Origin: Candidatus Accumulibacter necessarius
GTDB taxonomy: Bacteria > Pseudomonadota > Gammaproteobacteria > Burkholderiales > Rhodocyclaceae
Assembly (NCBI GenBank): GCA_017302435.1
Contig: JAFLDL010000027.1
Location: forward strand, 1 to 64,000
Reading direction: 5' to 3'
Length of the DNA stretch: 64,000 bases
Position 1 is the stretch's first letter; each line of letters begins with the position of its first letter. The position numbers and the translations under genes are program-made. The notes below the pieces were generated by a model. It was not told the origin of the DNA. It did no database searches and saw only the letters and a program-made list of their open reading frames with translations. Below, in pieces: positions 28,836-37,780 of this stretch.

Positions 28836-31751
28836 ATGAAGTTTCCTTATCGACGCAAGCCGCTGACCCTGGTCCTCTGCTGCGGTTTCGCCGGAACCGT
28901 TGCCGCGAGCCTGGCTGGCGAGGCTTGCGGGCAGAGTCTGGCGCCCTTCCGGGTCGATCCCAGTTTGCTCGGCTTGCCACCAGTGAGGCCGGTCACGCCG
29001 CCAGCCAAGGATCCACTTGACCGACCTGCCGCCGAGACCAGGCCGGTCGATGCGCCTGTGGTTGAAACGCGGCCGATGCCTGCGGCGACTGCCCCGACCC
29101 CTGCGGTCCAGACTGATGCCAGGCGGCGCGAGTCGTCTGGCGATAGATCAGTGGCACCCGTATCGCCCCCGGTGGAGCGTCCAGCGCCGGAAGTCACTCC
29201 GGCGGCGCGCTGGGTGGCCGAGGATACAAGACCGTCGGCCGTGCCCCAGGGTTTGCCGCAGCCGTCTGCCGCCGTTCGCAGCACACGTTCGGAGGGCGCG
29301 GTTCCCGCAGCCAAACCCGCCGGCCAGCCGCAGGTGCCTGCGCCGCCCGCCGTGCCCGTCCCCGATGGGCCGCCCCTTGCCCTGCGGATGGCCAAGGCGA
29401 TAGTGCCGTTGCCAATCGAGAGCGAGGCCCCGCGCCCAGTTTTTCTGAGCGCACAGCGCATTTCTGGCCTCGTCGGCCGGGAGGTACTGGCCGAGGATGA
29501 TGGGGAATTGCGCAAGGCTGGGACGCTGTTGACTGCCGACCGTCTGACCTACTGGCCGATCGACGACGAGGTTGAGGCGATCGGCAACGTTCGCCTCCAG
29601 CAGGGGGATGACCTCCTTCTAGGGACCAGGGCTCGCCTGAAGCTCGAAGACCAGGTCGGGTTTGTCGACCAGGCTTCGTACTTCATGAAACGGCAGTCGT
29701 CGGCTGCCACCCGGGCGCAAGCTGGCGAGCTGTCGGACGCGTACTGGGCCGCGACGCAGCCGGATGCCGAAGCCTCGACTGGTTTCGCGGCGCCGCGCGT
29801 GTTGGACATCAAGCCCGGACAGACCAAGCTGAAGAGTTCAGGCACGGCTGTCGGCGAGGTCACGGAGGCGCGTGGTGAGGCAGAACGCATCGATCTTGAA
29901 GGTGAGAATCAGGTTCGCATGACTGCTGCCACCTACACCACCTGCAAGCCCGGTAACGACGACTGGTATCTCAGTGCCAGCGATCTCCAGCTCGATTACG
30001 ACAATGATGTCGGAACGGGCAGGGACACGACCGTTCGTTTTCTCGGTGTGCCAATCCTCTATTCGCCGTGGATGTCCTTTGCGCTCAACGATGAGCGCAG
30101 ATCGGGTTTCCTGATGCCGACCTATGGCTCGAGCAACAACAGCGGCTTCATGATTTCGGTGCCGTACTACTGGAACATCGCGCCGAACATGGACGCGACC
30201 TTCACGCCCCGGTTGCTAACGAAACGCGGGTTGCAGATGGGCGGCGAGGTTCGCTATCTCAACGCGGCCTTTGGTGGGTTCTACAACAGCAGCGCAACCG
30301 TCGAGTACCTTCCGAACGACCGGGAGGCCGGCATTGACCGCTGGGGGGTGGCTCTGAGCCACATCCAGACCACAGCCAACGGCTTTTCTGGCTCAATCAA
30401 CTACAGCCGGGTGTCGGATAACGACTACTACACCGATTTGTCAAGTCAGATTACCAGTACCGCGAAGACCCAACTTCTGCAGCAGGGTGTGCTGAGCTAC
30501 GGTGGTGCGGGGTGGTGGACGGCGACCGCGAATTTGCAGTCTTTCCAGACTTTGCAGCCTGATCCCCAGAATCTCATCGCTCAGCCATATCGTTTGTTGC
30601 CGCAGATCACGGTGAACGCGCGGCAGCCAGACCTGTTCTTCACGGACAGCGCCTTCTTTGGGCAGTACACCAATTTCGTCAGCGCTGGCGCTACCAAGGT
30701 CGCTGGACAGGTGATCATCCCCAGCAAGTTGGAAGGACAGAGGACCGTTCTCCAGCCACAGATCTCGCTGCCCTATGTCACGCCAGGGTGGTACGTGACG
30801 CCACGGCTGGGCGTGAATCTCACCCACTACGCGTTGTCGTACCCCACCTCGGGTGACGTTCGTCCCGATTCGATTAGCCGGACGTTGCCGATCTTCAGTG
30901 TCGATTCGGGGATGACCTTCGAGCGATCGAGCACCTGGTTTGGTCGCGACTACACGCAGACCCTTGAGCCACGACTGTTCTACCTGAACATCCCATACAA
31001 GAACCAGGACAATATCCCGATATTCGACACCGCTCTGGCCGACTTCAACTTTGCCCAGATATTTGCTGACAACCAGTTTTCCGGTTGGGATCGCATCAAC
31101 AATGCCAACCAGTTGACTGCCGCTCTCGGTTCTCGCCTGATCGATCCGTCTAGCGGTGGGGAAATCATGCGGGCAATGTTTGGCCAGCGACTGTACTTTT
31201 CTGACGACAGGGTGACGCTTCCGGGGACCACCAACCGCAACTGGGACAAGTCGGATTTCCTGGCTGGCTTCAGTGGCCAGGTGTGGCCAAGCGTGTATGC
31301 GGACGCAGCCCTGCAATATGATCCGGGTGATCAGCAGTTCGAGCGCTACTCGTTCGGCGCGCGTTATTTGCCGGCGCCGGGCAAGGTGATCAATGCTACC
31401 TATAGTTACAACACCGACGCCGCGATTCCGATCAAGCAGGTGGACGTTTCCGGCCAGTGGCCGCTTAGCGGTCGGTGGCAGGCGGTTGGTCGCTATAACT
31501 ACTCGTTTCTGCAGAACCAGCCGATCGAGATCATAGGGGGGCTGGAGTATAACGCGGGTTGCTGGGCGCTACGTACGGTGGCTCATCGCGTGCAGACGAC
31601 CGAGGCCGACTCGACGACTCAGTTCTTCGTGCAACTGCAATTGAATGGCCTGGCGAGCGTTGGCTCAAACCCCTTGAGTCTACTTCAGCGCAGGATTCCG
31701 GGATACGCCGTCGGTCCGGCGATGATGGACCAGGGTCTGGCTGAATGGTAG
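28836..31751 (+). CDS. lptD: LPS-assembly protein LptD with a long proline-rich N-terminal extension
   Basis: LptD is the outer-membrane barrel that inserts LPS into the outer leaflet. The 971-residue protein has a signal peptide (about 1-33), then a Pro/Ala/Val-rich stretch (about 35-190), the periplasmic jellyroll (about 195-330; AGTLLTADRLTYWPIDDEVEA) and a large barrel. Cysteines appear in GEACGQS, TYTTCKPGNDDW and NAGCWALRT, consistent with the inter-domain disulfides known for the family, but the C-terminal site has one Cys rather than the adjacent pair of E. coli. It is about 180 residues longer than E. coli LptD. surA begins within the last codons. Confidence 0.95.
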   Translation: MKFPYRRKPLTLVLCCGFAGTVAASLAGEACGQSLAPFRVDPSLLGLPPVRPVTPPAKDPLDRPAAETRPVDAPVVETRPMPAATAPTPAVQTDARRRESSGDRSVAPVSPPVERPAPEVTPAARWVAEDTRPSAVPQGLPQPSAAVRSTRSEGAVPAAKPAGQPQVPAPPAVPVPDGPPLALRMAKAIVPLPIESEAPRPVFLSAQRISGLVGREVLAEDDGELRKAGTLLTADRLTYWPIDDEVEAIGNVRLQQGDDLLLGTRARLKLEDQVGFVDQASYFMKRQSSAATRAQAGELSDAYWAATQPDAEASTGFAAPRVLDIKPGQTKLKSSGTAVGEVTEARGEAERIDLEGENQVRMTAATYTTCKPGNDDWYLSASDLQLDYDNDVGTGRDTTVRFLGVPILYSPWMSFALNDERRSGFLMPTYGSSNNSGFMISVPYYWNIAPNMDATFTPRLLTKRGLQMGGEVRYLNAAFGGFYNSSATVEYLPNDREAGIDRWGVALSHIQTTANGFSGSINYSRVSDNDYYTDLSSQITSTAKTQLLQQGVLSYGGAGWWTATANLQSFQTLQPDPQNLIAQPYRLLPQITVNARQPDLFFTDSAFFGQYTNFVSAGATKVAGQVIIPSKLEGQRTVLQPQISLPYVTPGWYVTPRLGVNLTHYALSYPTSGDVRPDSISRTLPIFSVDSGMTFERSSTWFGRDYTQTLEPRLFYLNIPYKNQDNIPIFDTALADFNFAQIFADNQFSGWDRINNANQLTAALGSRLIDPSSGGEIMRAMFGQRLYFSDDRVTLPGTTNRNWDKSDFLAGFSGQVWPSVYADAALQYDPGDQQFERYSFGARYLPAPGKVINATYSYNTDAAIPIKQVDVSGQWPLSGRWQAVGRYNYSFLQNQPIEIIGGLEYNAGCWALRTVAHRVQTTEADSTTQFFVQLQLNGLASVGSNPLSLLQRRIPGYAVGPAMMDQGLAEW

Positions 31752-33064
31752 GTCACAGAATGATGCTTCTATTGCGCACCGTCCTTGTCTCAGTCTGCCT
31801 GGTCGGGCTGGCGGGGGCGCAGCCCCGGCCAGCTGCCCAACCGGTCGCGGTCGATCGTATCGTTGCCGTTGTCAATGATGAAGTGATTACCCTTCATGAA
31901 TTGCGTTCTCGCCTTGACTCCGCCTTGGGCCAGTTGCAGCGACAGGGGATGGCCCCACCACCGCGCGATGTGCTCGAAAGGCAGGTCCTTGAGCGGTTGG
32001 TGATGGACAAGGTCCAGCTACAGTTGGCGCGCGACATGGGCTTGCGCGTCGACGACGGGCAGCTGGAGCAGGCGCTGCAGCGCATTGCCTCCGGCAACAA
32101 GCTGTCGCTTGCCCAGTTCCGGGCAGCACTCGAAAAGGACGGAGTGACCTTTGCCAGCTTTCGCGAGGAAATTCGCGCCGAGATGACCATTGGCCGGCTG
32201 CGTGAACGCGAGGTGGAGAGCAAGATTTTCATTTCTGACGGCGAGATCGACAATTATCTCGCCACTGTGTCGGTGCAGGGCGCGGCAGGGGAGGAGTATC
32301 AACTGGCTCATATCCTGCTACGGGCGCCAGAGTCAGCGAGCCCCGAACAAATTCAGAAGCTTAGGGCCAAAGCCGAGCAGGTATTGGACCGGCTGCGCAA
32401 GGGCGAGGACTTTGCGCAGCTCGCGGCCGCTTATTCAGATGCACCCGACGGTATGAAAGGAGGCAATCTGGGCTGGCGTTCGCTCGATCGTCTGCCAGCC
32501 ATGTTTGCCGAGGCAAGTCTACAGCTCAAGGTCGGCGAGGTGTCGCCGGTCCTTCGCAGTTCGAATGGCTTTCACGTGATAAAGCTGCTGGCCAAGCGCG
32601 GGGGTGGTGCGGCGCAGGCGATCGAGCAGACGCACGCGCGGCATATTCTGATCAAGGTCAACGAGGTCGTATCCGAGCCGGAGGCTCGCCACAAGCTGGA
32701 GGGCTTGCGTGAGCGCATCCGGCATGGCGAAAGCTTCGCCGATCTGGCCAAGTTGTTCTCGCAGGACGGGTCGGCTTCAAAAGGCGGTGATCTTGGCTGG
32801 ATTTATCCGGGTGACACCGTGCCAGAATTCGAACGGGCGATGAACCTCCTCGCGCCGGGCGAACTCAGCCAGCCGGTGCAATCACCGTTTGGTTTTCACC
32901 TGATCGAGGTGCTCGAGCGTCGGGTCCAGGATGTGTCGACCGAGCGACAACGGGCGGCTGCCCGTCAGACGCTCCGCGAACGCAAGCGCGACGAAGCCTA
33001 CCAGGACTGGTTGCGCCAGGCACGCGACCGAGCGTATGTGGAGATTCGACTCGAGGAGGGTTGA
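31745..33064 (+). CDS. surA: Periplasmic chaperone and peptidyl-prolyl isomerase SurA
   Basis: SurA escorts outer-membrane proteins, including LptD, to the Bam complex. The 439-residue protein has a signal peptide (cleavage near AGAQP), an N-terminal chaperone region and two parvulin domains (about 180-280, AHILLRAPE...GFHVIKL; about 290-395, RHILIKVNE...GFHLIEV). The first ATG overlaps the lptD stop; ATGs at 31760 and 31763 are alternatives and give a more normal signal peptide. lptD-surA-pdxA-rsmA is a classical order. Confidence 0.96.
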   Translation: MVGHRMMLLLRTVLVSVCLVGLAGAQPRPAAQPVAVDRIVAVVNDEVITLHELRSRLDSALGQLQRQGMAPPPRDVLERQVLERLVMDKVQLQLARDMGLRVDDGQLEQALQRIASGNKLSLAQFRAALEKDGVTFASFREEIRAEMTIGRLREREVESKIFISDGEIDNYLATVSVQGAAGEEYQLAHILLRAPESASPEQIQKLRAKAEQVLDRLRKGEDFAQLAAAYSDAPDGMKGGNLGWRSLDRLPAMFAEASLQLKVGEVSPVLRSSNGFHVIKLLAKRGGGAAQAIEQTHARHILIKVNEVVSEPEARHKLEGLRERIRHGESFADLAKLFSQDGSASKGGDLGWIYPGDTVPEFERAMNLLAPGELSQPVQSPFGFHLIEVLERRVQDVSTERQRAAARQTLRERKRDEAYQDWLRQARDRAYVEIRLEEG

Positions 33065-33068
33065 GTGT

Positions 33069-34070
33069 ATGCAGTCATCGCCAACAATTGCGGTCACGGT
33101 CGGCGAACCCGCCGGGGTGGGGCCGGAGATCTGCCTGCACTTGATGGATCCTGTTCGCCAGGTACAGTTACCCGCCCGGATCGTCGTCCTGGGCGATCTT
33201 CCACTGCTTGCCGAGAGGGCGTCGGCGCTACACCTGCCCGGCACCCTGCGGAACTGGAACCCGTCGCTGCCGTTGCTGCCAGGTTCGCTTGACGTTCTCC
33301 ATCTACCGCTGGCGGCCAAGGCCTGTCCCGGTCGCCTTGATCCCGCCAATGCGCGCCATGTCCTCGCCTTGCTCGATCGCGCGCTGGCCGGTTGCCAGTC
33401 CGGCGAATTTGCCGCAATGGTCACTGGACCCGTACACAAGGGGGTGATCAACGATGCCGGCATGCCTTTCACCGGTCATACGGAATACTTGGCCGAGCGG
33501 ACGGGAACGCGTAGGGTGGTGATGATGCTCGCAGGCGGCGGGCTGCGGGTCGCTCTGGTGACGACCCACCTGCCACTCAAGGACGTGCCGGCGGCCGTGA
33601 CCCAGGCGGCCGTCGAAGAAACCCTGCGTATCCTGCATTCTGAGATGGGGCGAAAATACGGCATCAGTCGTCCTCGCATCCTGGTGGCTGGCCTTAATCC
33701 ACACGCGGGCGAGGGGGGCTACTTGGGGCGTGAGGAGATCGACGTCATCATCCCGGTGCTTGAACGCTTGCGGGCAGAGGGCATGACGCTGCTTGGGCCG
33801 CTACCGGCCGATACAATGTTTTCGCCGCCCGTGCTGGCACGTGGCGATTGTGTTCTCGCGATGTACCACGATCAGGGCCTGACCGCGCTCAAGTATGCGA
33901 GTTTTGGTCACGGCATCAACGTCACGCTTGGCCTGCCGATTATTCGCACCTCGGTTGATCATGGCACGGCGCTGGAACTCGCGGGGACCGGCCAGGCGGA
34001 TCCGGGCAGTCTGTTCGCGGCCATCGAGCAGGCGATCGGGATGGCGGAGCGCGCCAACCGCGAGAGCTGA
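33069..34070 (+). CDS. pdxA: 4-hydroxythreonine-4-phosphate dehydrogenase
   Basis: PdxA oxidises 4-phosphohydroxythreonine in pyridoxal-phosphate synthesis. The 333-residue protein starts MQSSPTIAVTVGEPAGVGPE and contains VTGPVHKGVINDAG, FTGHTEYLAE, and the metal-site segments YHDQGLTALKY and SVDHGTALELAGTG. ATG 33069 is five bases after the surA stop; the upstream frame is a shadow of surA. Confidence 0.96.
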   Translation: MQSSPTIAVTVGEPAGVGPEICLHLMDPVRQVQLPARIVVLGDLPLLAERASALHLPGTLRNWNPSLPLLPGSLDVLHLPLAAKACPGRLDPANARHVLALLDRALAGCQSGEFAAMVTGPVHKGVINDAGMPFTGHTEYLAERTGTRRVVMMLAGGGLRVALVTTHLPLKDVPAAVTQAAVEETLRILHSEMGRKYGISRPRILVAGLNPHAGEGGYLGREEIDVIIPVLERLRAEGMTLLGPLPADTMFSPPVLARGDCVLAMYHDQGLTALKYASFGHGINVTLGLPIIRTSVDHGTALELAGTGQADPGSLFAAIEQAIGMAERANRES

Positions 34071-34074
34071 GCGC

Positions 34075-34854
34075 ATGCGGCTACACGTCGCGCGCAAGCG
34101 CTTCGGCCAGCATTTCCTGGTCGATCGGCAGATCATCGCCGACATTGTCGAGCTGCTGGCGGTGCAGCCGGGTGACCACGTGGTGGAGATCGGGCCGGGG
34201 CTGGGCGCCTTGACCCGCCCGCTGCTGCAGCGCCTCGATCACCTGCAGGTCGTCGAGATCGATCGCGACATCGTTGCCCGGTTGCGGCGAGAGTATTCAC
34301 CGGGCAAGTTGACGATCCACGCCGGCGATGCCCTGGTGTTCGATTTCGGTCATCTCGCCGGTGGCGCCGGCGCCGGCCTGCGGATTGTCGGCAATCTCCC
34401 CTACAACATTTCGACGCCGCTGCTTTTTCATCTCGCCGGTTTCGGCGGCAGCGTGCGCGATATGCACTTCATGTTGCAGAGAGAAGTGGTTGAGCGCATG
34501 GTCGCTGTCCCAGGCAGTGGCGAATTCGGCCGCCTGTCGGTGATGCTGCAATACCGGTTCGTGATGGAACGTCTTCTGGATGTACCGCCCGAGTCTTTTG
34601 ATCCCCCACCCAAGGTCGATTCGGCTGTCGTCCGCCTGGTTCCTCGCGCAGCCGCAGACCTGTCGGCGCGTGACGAAAGGCAGTTCGCCACCTTGGTTTC
34701 GACAGCCTTTGCGCAGCGCCGCAAGATGCTGCGCAACAGTCTCAGGGGACTGGTCAAAGACTCTCACCTGGAGGGCCTCGGCCTTGCGCCAAGCTGTCGG
34801 GCCGAGGAACTTTCGGTCGATGACTACGTTTTGCTGGCCAATAGTATGAAATAG
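34075..34854 (+). CDS. rsmA: 16S rRNA (adenine1518-N6/adenine1519-N6)-dimethyltransferase
   Basis: RsmA (KsgA) dimethylates two adjacent adenines near the 3' end of 16S rRNA during 30S maturation. The 259-residue protein has the family start ARKRFGQHFLVD, the SAM motif VEIGPGLGALT and the catalytic NLPYNISTPLLF. ATG lies four bases after the pdxA stop. Confidence 0.97.
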   Translation: MRLHVARKRFGQHFLVDRQIIADIVELLAVQPGDHVVEIGPGLGALTRPLLQRLDHLQVVEIDRDIVARLRREYSPGKLTIHAGDALVFDFGHLAGGAGAGLRIVGNLPYNISTPLLFHLAGFGGSVRDMHFMLQREVVERMVAVPGSGEFGRLSVMLQYRFVMERLLDVPPESFDPPPKVDSAVVRLVPRAAADLSARDERQFATLVSTAFAQRRKMLRNSLRGLVKDSHLEGLGLAPSCRAEELSVDDYVLLANSMK

Positions 34855-34857
34855 AAA

Positions 34858-34880
34858 CGGCGTACCGTGGTGGCACGCCG
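34858..34880 (+). terminator. Possible hairpin after rsmA
   Basis: CGGCGT and ACGCCG pair around an 11-base loop just after the rsmA stop. There is no T-run, so any termination role is weakly supported. Confidence 0.25.
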
Positions 34881-34900
34881 CTGAACTGCGAGCATGGGTG

Positions 34901-35098
34901 TCAGGTGCTTTTCTTCAGCGGGCAGGTATTCATGCCGAGTAGCGAGTACGCCGGGCAGGTGCCAAGCAGGCCGGTCAGCAAGGGGACTACGCCGATCCAG
35001 CCCCAGGTGCCGACCACTCCCAGGGCGGCCATGGCGATCAGGGCGATGCCGACAACGATACGCAGGATTTTGTCGATTCCACCGACGTTTGTTTTCAT
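34901..35098 (-). CDS. Small DUF2892-family inner-membrane protein
   Basis: The 65-residue protein starts MKTNVGGIDKILRIVVG, the typical start of DUF2892 (YgaP-like) proteins, and has two hydrophobic helices with a GTCPAYSLLGMNTC cysteine pattern near the end. Such proteins often occur alone or fused to rhodanese domains. The function is unknown. The Met at 35098 is chosen over an upstream in-frame start because it matches the family. It lies just downstream of a Crp/Fnr-type regulator, which may control it. Confidence 0.85.
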   Translation of the reverse strand: MKTNVGGIDKILRIVVGIALIAMAALGVVGTWGWIGVVPLLTGLLGTCPAYSLLGMNTCPLKKST

Positions 35099-35195
35099 AA
35101 TGGGCTCCGTGAGATGGTTAAGTAACGAAGCCAGTTTACCCAACTGCCCTGGTCGTGTATGTAACTCAGGTCACATAGCGCACATGCGCCGCATC

Positions 35196-35876
35196 TCAGC
35201 GGTCAAGGCCTGCCAGCTGCTTCAACTTCTCCCGGTCGATAACGCTGATCTGCTCGCGGCCGAGTGCGACCACTCCTTGGGCGGCGAAGCCCTTGAGCAA
35301 GCGGCTGACAATTTCTCGCACGCTACCCAGTTCTTCGGCCAAAGTCTGGTGCGTGGCATGGATGGCTTCACCTTTGGCGAGCAACAGTTTGGCCAAGCGC
35401 TGGTCGAGGCGTTGAAACGCGACTTCCTCGACCAGTTGCAACAGCTCCGCGATGCGGTCGCCAAAAAGGTGGAAGACGAAGTCCCGGAACAAGCAATTCT
35501 CGGCGATCAGTTTCTCGAACAGGGGAACTGGCAAAAGCAGCAGCGAGAGGGGTGTTTCGGCGATGCCGCGGGCTGAATAGGCGCTGTGAGCGAGCAGGCA
35601 ACTCGAGGTAATAATGCACGAGCCGCCCGGTTCAACGCGATAGAGAAGCAACTCGCGGCCGGTAGCGGTGTTCTTCACTACCTTGATCGTGCCGGCGAGA
35701 ATCAGAGGGAACCCCAGGCAGTTCTGCTTTTCCGTGAACACCTGGGCGCCCGCCGGCAGCTTGAGCAAGGCCGTCGCCGGGCAGATCGCGGCTAGCTGCT
35801 CCGTCGGCAGCGAACGCAGTGCCGGGTAGAGCATCAGCACTGATTCTGGCAGGTTTCCCGGGAGACTGTGCTTCAA
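35196..35876 (-). CDS. Crp/Fnr-family transcription regulator
   Basis: The 226-residue protein has an N-terminal cNMP-like sensor domain (about 25-140) and a C-terminal winged helix (about 150-220; HQTLAEELGSVREIVSRLLKG is the recognition region). Cysteines at CPATAL, QNCLG and CIITSSC could sense redox but do not form the Fnr N-terminal cluster pattern. The start appears to be TTG, overlapping the xthA TGA as TTGA; an internal ATG is the alternative. It is followed by the DUF2892 gene, a pairing seen with sulfur- or redox-related regulators. Confidence 0.88.
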   Translation of the reverse strand: MKHSLPGNLPESVLMLYPALRSLPTEQLAAICPATALLKLPAGAQVFTEKQNCLGFPLILAGTIKVVKNTATGRELLLYRVEPGGSCIITSSCLLAHSAYSARGIAETPLSLLLLPVPLFEKLIAENCLFRDFVFHLFGDRIAELLQLVEEVAFQRLDQRLAKLLLAKGEAIHATHQTLAEELGSVREIVSRLLKGFAAQGVVALGREQISVIDREKLKQLAGLDR

Positions 35877-36640
35877 TCCGCCAGCTCCGCTATGACCGGC
35901 GCGTGGTCCGAGGGGCGCTCAAGCTTGCGCACTTCCCGGCTGATCCGGGCTGCATTGCAGCGCACGGCGAGTGCCTCGGAGAGCAGGATGTGATCGATTC
36001 GCAGTCCCCGGTTTTTCTGGAAGCCGAGCATTCGGTAGTCCCACCATGAGAAGCTCTTGGCTGGCTGGTCGAACAGTCGAAAGCTGTCCTTCAGGCCAAG
36101 GCCCAACAAGCTGCGGAAGGCTGCTCGCTCGGGGTCGGAACAAAGGATCTGCCCGGCCCATGCGGCAGGATCGTACACGTCCTGGTCATCCGGCGCGATA
36201 TTGAAGTCGCCCGCCACGACCAGTTGTGGATTGGCGGTAAGTCGCTCGCTGACCCACCTGGCGAGTCCATCCAGCCATTCGAGCTTGTAGGCGTATTTGT
36301 CGCTGCCGACTGCCTGGCCATTGGGGACGTAGGCACAGACGACACAGATGCCCCTGATTGTGGCGGTCAGAAGGCGCTTCTGTTCATCGGGGTGGAGGGG
36401 GTTGCCGACCACAATCTCCGTCGGCCGTTCTCGTGCCAGGAGGGCGACGCCGTTGTATGTCTTCTGCCCGGCGAAACAGACGTGATAACCGGCGGCCTCG
36501 ATCTCCTGCCTGGGGAAGCCATGATCTTCAAGCTTCGTTTCCTGGAGACAGACGACGTCCGGTTGTTCCCTCGCGAGCCATGTGAGCAGTTGCGGCAGGC
36601 GGACCTTCAGTGAGTTGACATTCCAGGTGGCAAGCTTCAT
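35873..36640 (-). CDS. xthA: Exodeoxyribonuclease III
   Basis: XthA is a 3'-5' exonuclease and AP endonuclease of base-excision repair. The 255-residue protein shows LATWNVNSLKVRLPQ, CLQETKLED, the catalytic GDFNIAPDD and the C-terminal SDHAPV. It is divergent from the polysaccharide locus across a 420-base gap, and its stop overlaps the start of the Crp/Fnr-type gene. Confidence 0.95.
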   Translation of the reverse strand: MKLATWNVNSLKVRLPQLLTWLAREQPDVVCLQETKLEDHGFPRQEIEAAGYHVCFAGQKTYNGVALLARERPTEIVVGNPLHPDEQKRLLTATIRGICVVCAYVPNGQAVGSDKYAYKLEWLDGLARWVSERLTANPQLVVAGDFNIAPDDQDVYDPAAWAGQILCSDPERAAFRSLLGLGLKDSFRLFDQPAKSFSWWDYRMLGFQKNRGLRIDHILLSEALAVRCNAARISREVRKLERPSDHAPVIAELAD

Positions 36641-37060
36641 AGGTGACCGAAGTGATTGATCAGATTGTACAAGCGAGGTGGCGATGGGCTTCAGCTCCGG
36701 TCTCGGCGGTGAGCCGGATCGGTGAGTTGAATAAGCAGTTATATAAATATGTTATCGTGTCACTCGCCTTTCGTGGCTTCTCGGGCTAAAGAAATGCGGA
36801 AAATGTGCGTTATTTCTCTCAGGCAGGTCGGTGCAGCCATTATTCTGCAGTTGGCGAAGGGCTTGTGACGGCGGCAGACGGCAAGACAATTGTTGGGCAG
36901 GGCAAGAGGGGATGCAACAGCCGTAGACTCGGACGTGCATCTTTTGCCCTCACGGGGAATTCCACTATACTCTGGCGCGCGTTACGAGACCCGTCAGCAG
37001 TATGGTCTTGCAACTTGCCGTAGACCGTTTCCAGGCTGGCGACTAATAAAGGAGAGCAAT
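36641..37060. promoter_or_regulatory. 420-base control region ahead of the XrtA polysaccharide locus
   Basis: No gene is supported here. It holds an A/T-rich block (36739-36755) unusual for this genome. A good sigma-70-like promoter also lies here (TTGCCC 36944-36949, 16 bases, TATACT 36966-36971), about 90 bases before the first gene. TGGCGA-5-TTGT at 36852-36866 only loosely resembles a sigma-54 site. A strong ribosome site AAAGGAGAG precedes the ATG at 37061. Confidence 0.5.
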
Positions 37061-37693
37061 ATGGTTACACGCTTACATACTGTGATGGCTGTTGCGTTTC
37101 GTTGGGTTCTGCTCGGGCTGGTGGGCGGGCTTGGTGCGGGCTGTGCCTCCCACCCGCCGGCGCCAGTGTCCGCGGCTTCCGCGGACTATCGCTACATCAT
37201 CGGACCCGGCGATAGCGTGCAGGTCATCGTGTGGCGTAATCCGGAGCTTTCGATGTCAGTGCCCGTGCGTCCGGATGGGCTGATTACCGGACCACTGGTT
37301 GAGGACGTTCCGGCGATGGGCAAGACGCCTACTGATCTGGCGCGAGACATGGAGAAGGTCTTGGGCACGTATATCCGTGACCCGGTAGTGACAGTGATTG
37401 TGACCGGTTTTGTGGGCACGCAAAGCGAGCAGATCCGGGTTGTCGGCGAAGCCGCCAAGCCGCAGGCACTACCGTACAAACAGAACATGACACTGCTCGA
37501 CGTGATGATCGCCGTCGGTGGTCTGACGGATTTCGCCGATGGCAACGGCGCGACAGTCATGCGTGCCACTGCAGAAGGTAGCAAACAACAGTACAGCGTT
37601 CGCCTGACTGACCTGATCCGGCGTGGTGACATCTCAGCCAACGTCGATATGAAGCCAGGCGACGTGCTGATCATTCCGCAGAGTTGGTTCTGA
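37061..37693 (+). CDS. XrtA-system polysaccharide export lipoprotein (Wza/EpsE-like)
   Basis: The 210-residue protein has a signal peptide with lipobox GAGC (C28), then the polysaccharide-export domain (YRYIIGPGDSVQVIVWRNPEL) and a SLBB domain (about 135-195; GEAAKPQALPYKQNMTLLD). It should form or support the outer-membrane channel for the exopolysaccharide. It is the first gene of the locus, with a strong ribosome site. It is shorter than Wza, as is normal for the XrtA-associated branch. Confidence 0.92.
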   Translation: MVTRLHTVMAVAFRWVLLGLVGGLGAGCASHPPAPVSAASADYRYIIGPGDSVQVIVWRNPELSMSVPVRPDGLITGPLVEDVPAMGKTPTDLARDMEKVLGTYIRDPVVTVIVTGFVGTQSEQIRVVGEAAKPQALPYKQNMTLLDVMIAVGGLTDFADGNGATVMRATAEGSKQQYSVRLTDLIRRGDISANVDMKPGDVLIIPQSWF

Positions 37694-37780
37694 TCCGCCT
37701 TTCGCTTGGCCTGACGTCTCCCGTTGCGTTGCTGGTCGTAACGGCTGCTCTTGAAACCCTACTGATAAAGTTTGAATCCA

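Noticed and set aside
36852-36866. Sigma-54 promoter ahead of the polysaccharide locus
   Set aside because: TGGCGA and TTGT diverge from TGGCAC and TTGC, and the spacing only loosely fits; kept as a remark in the control-region entry.
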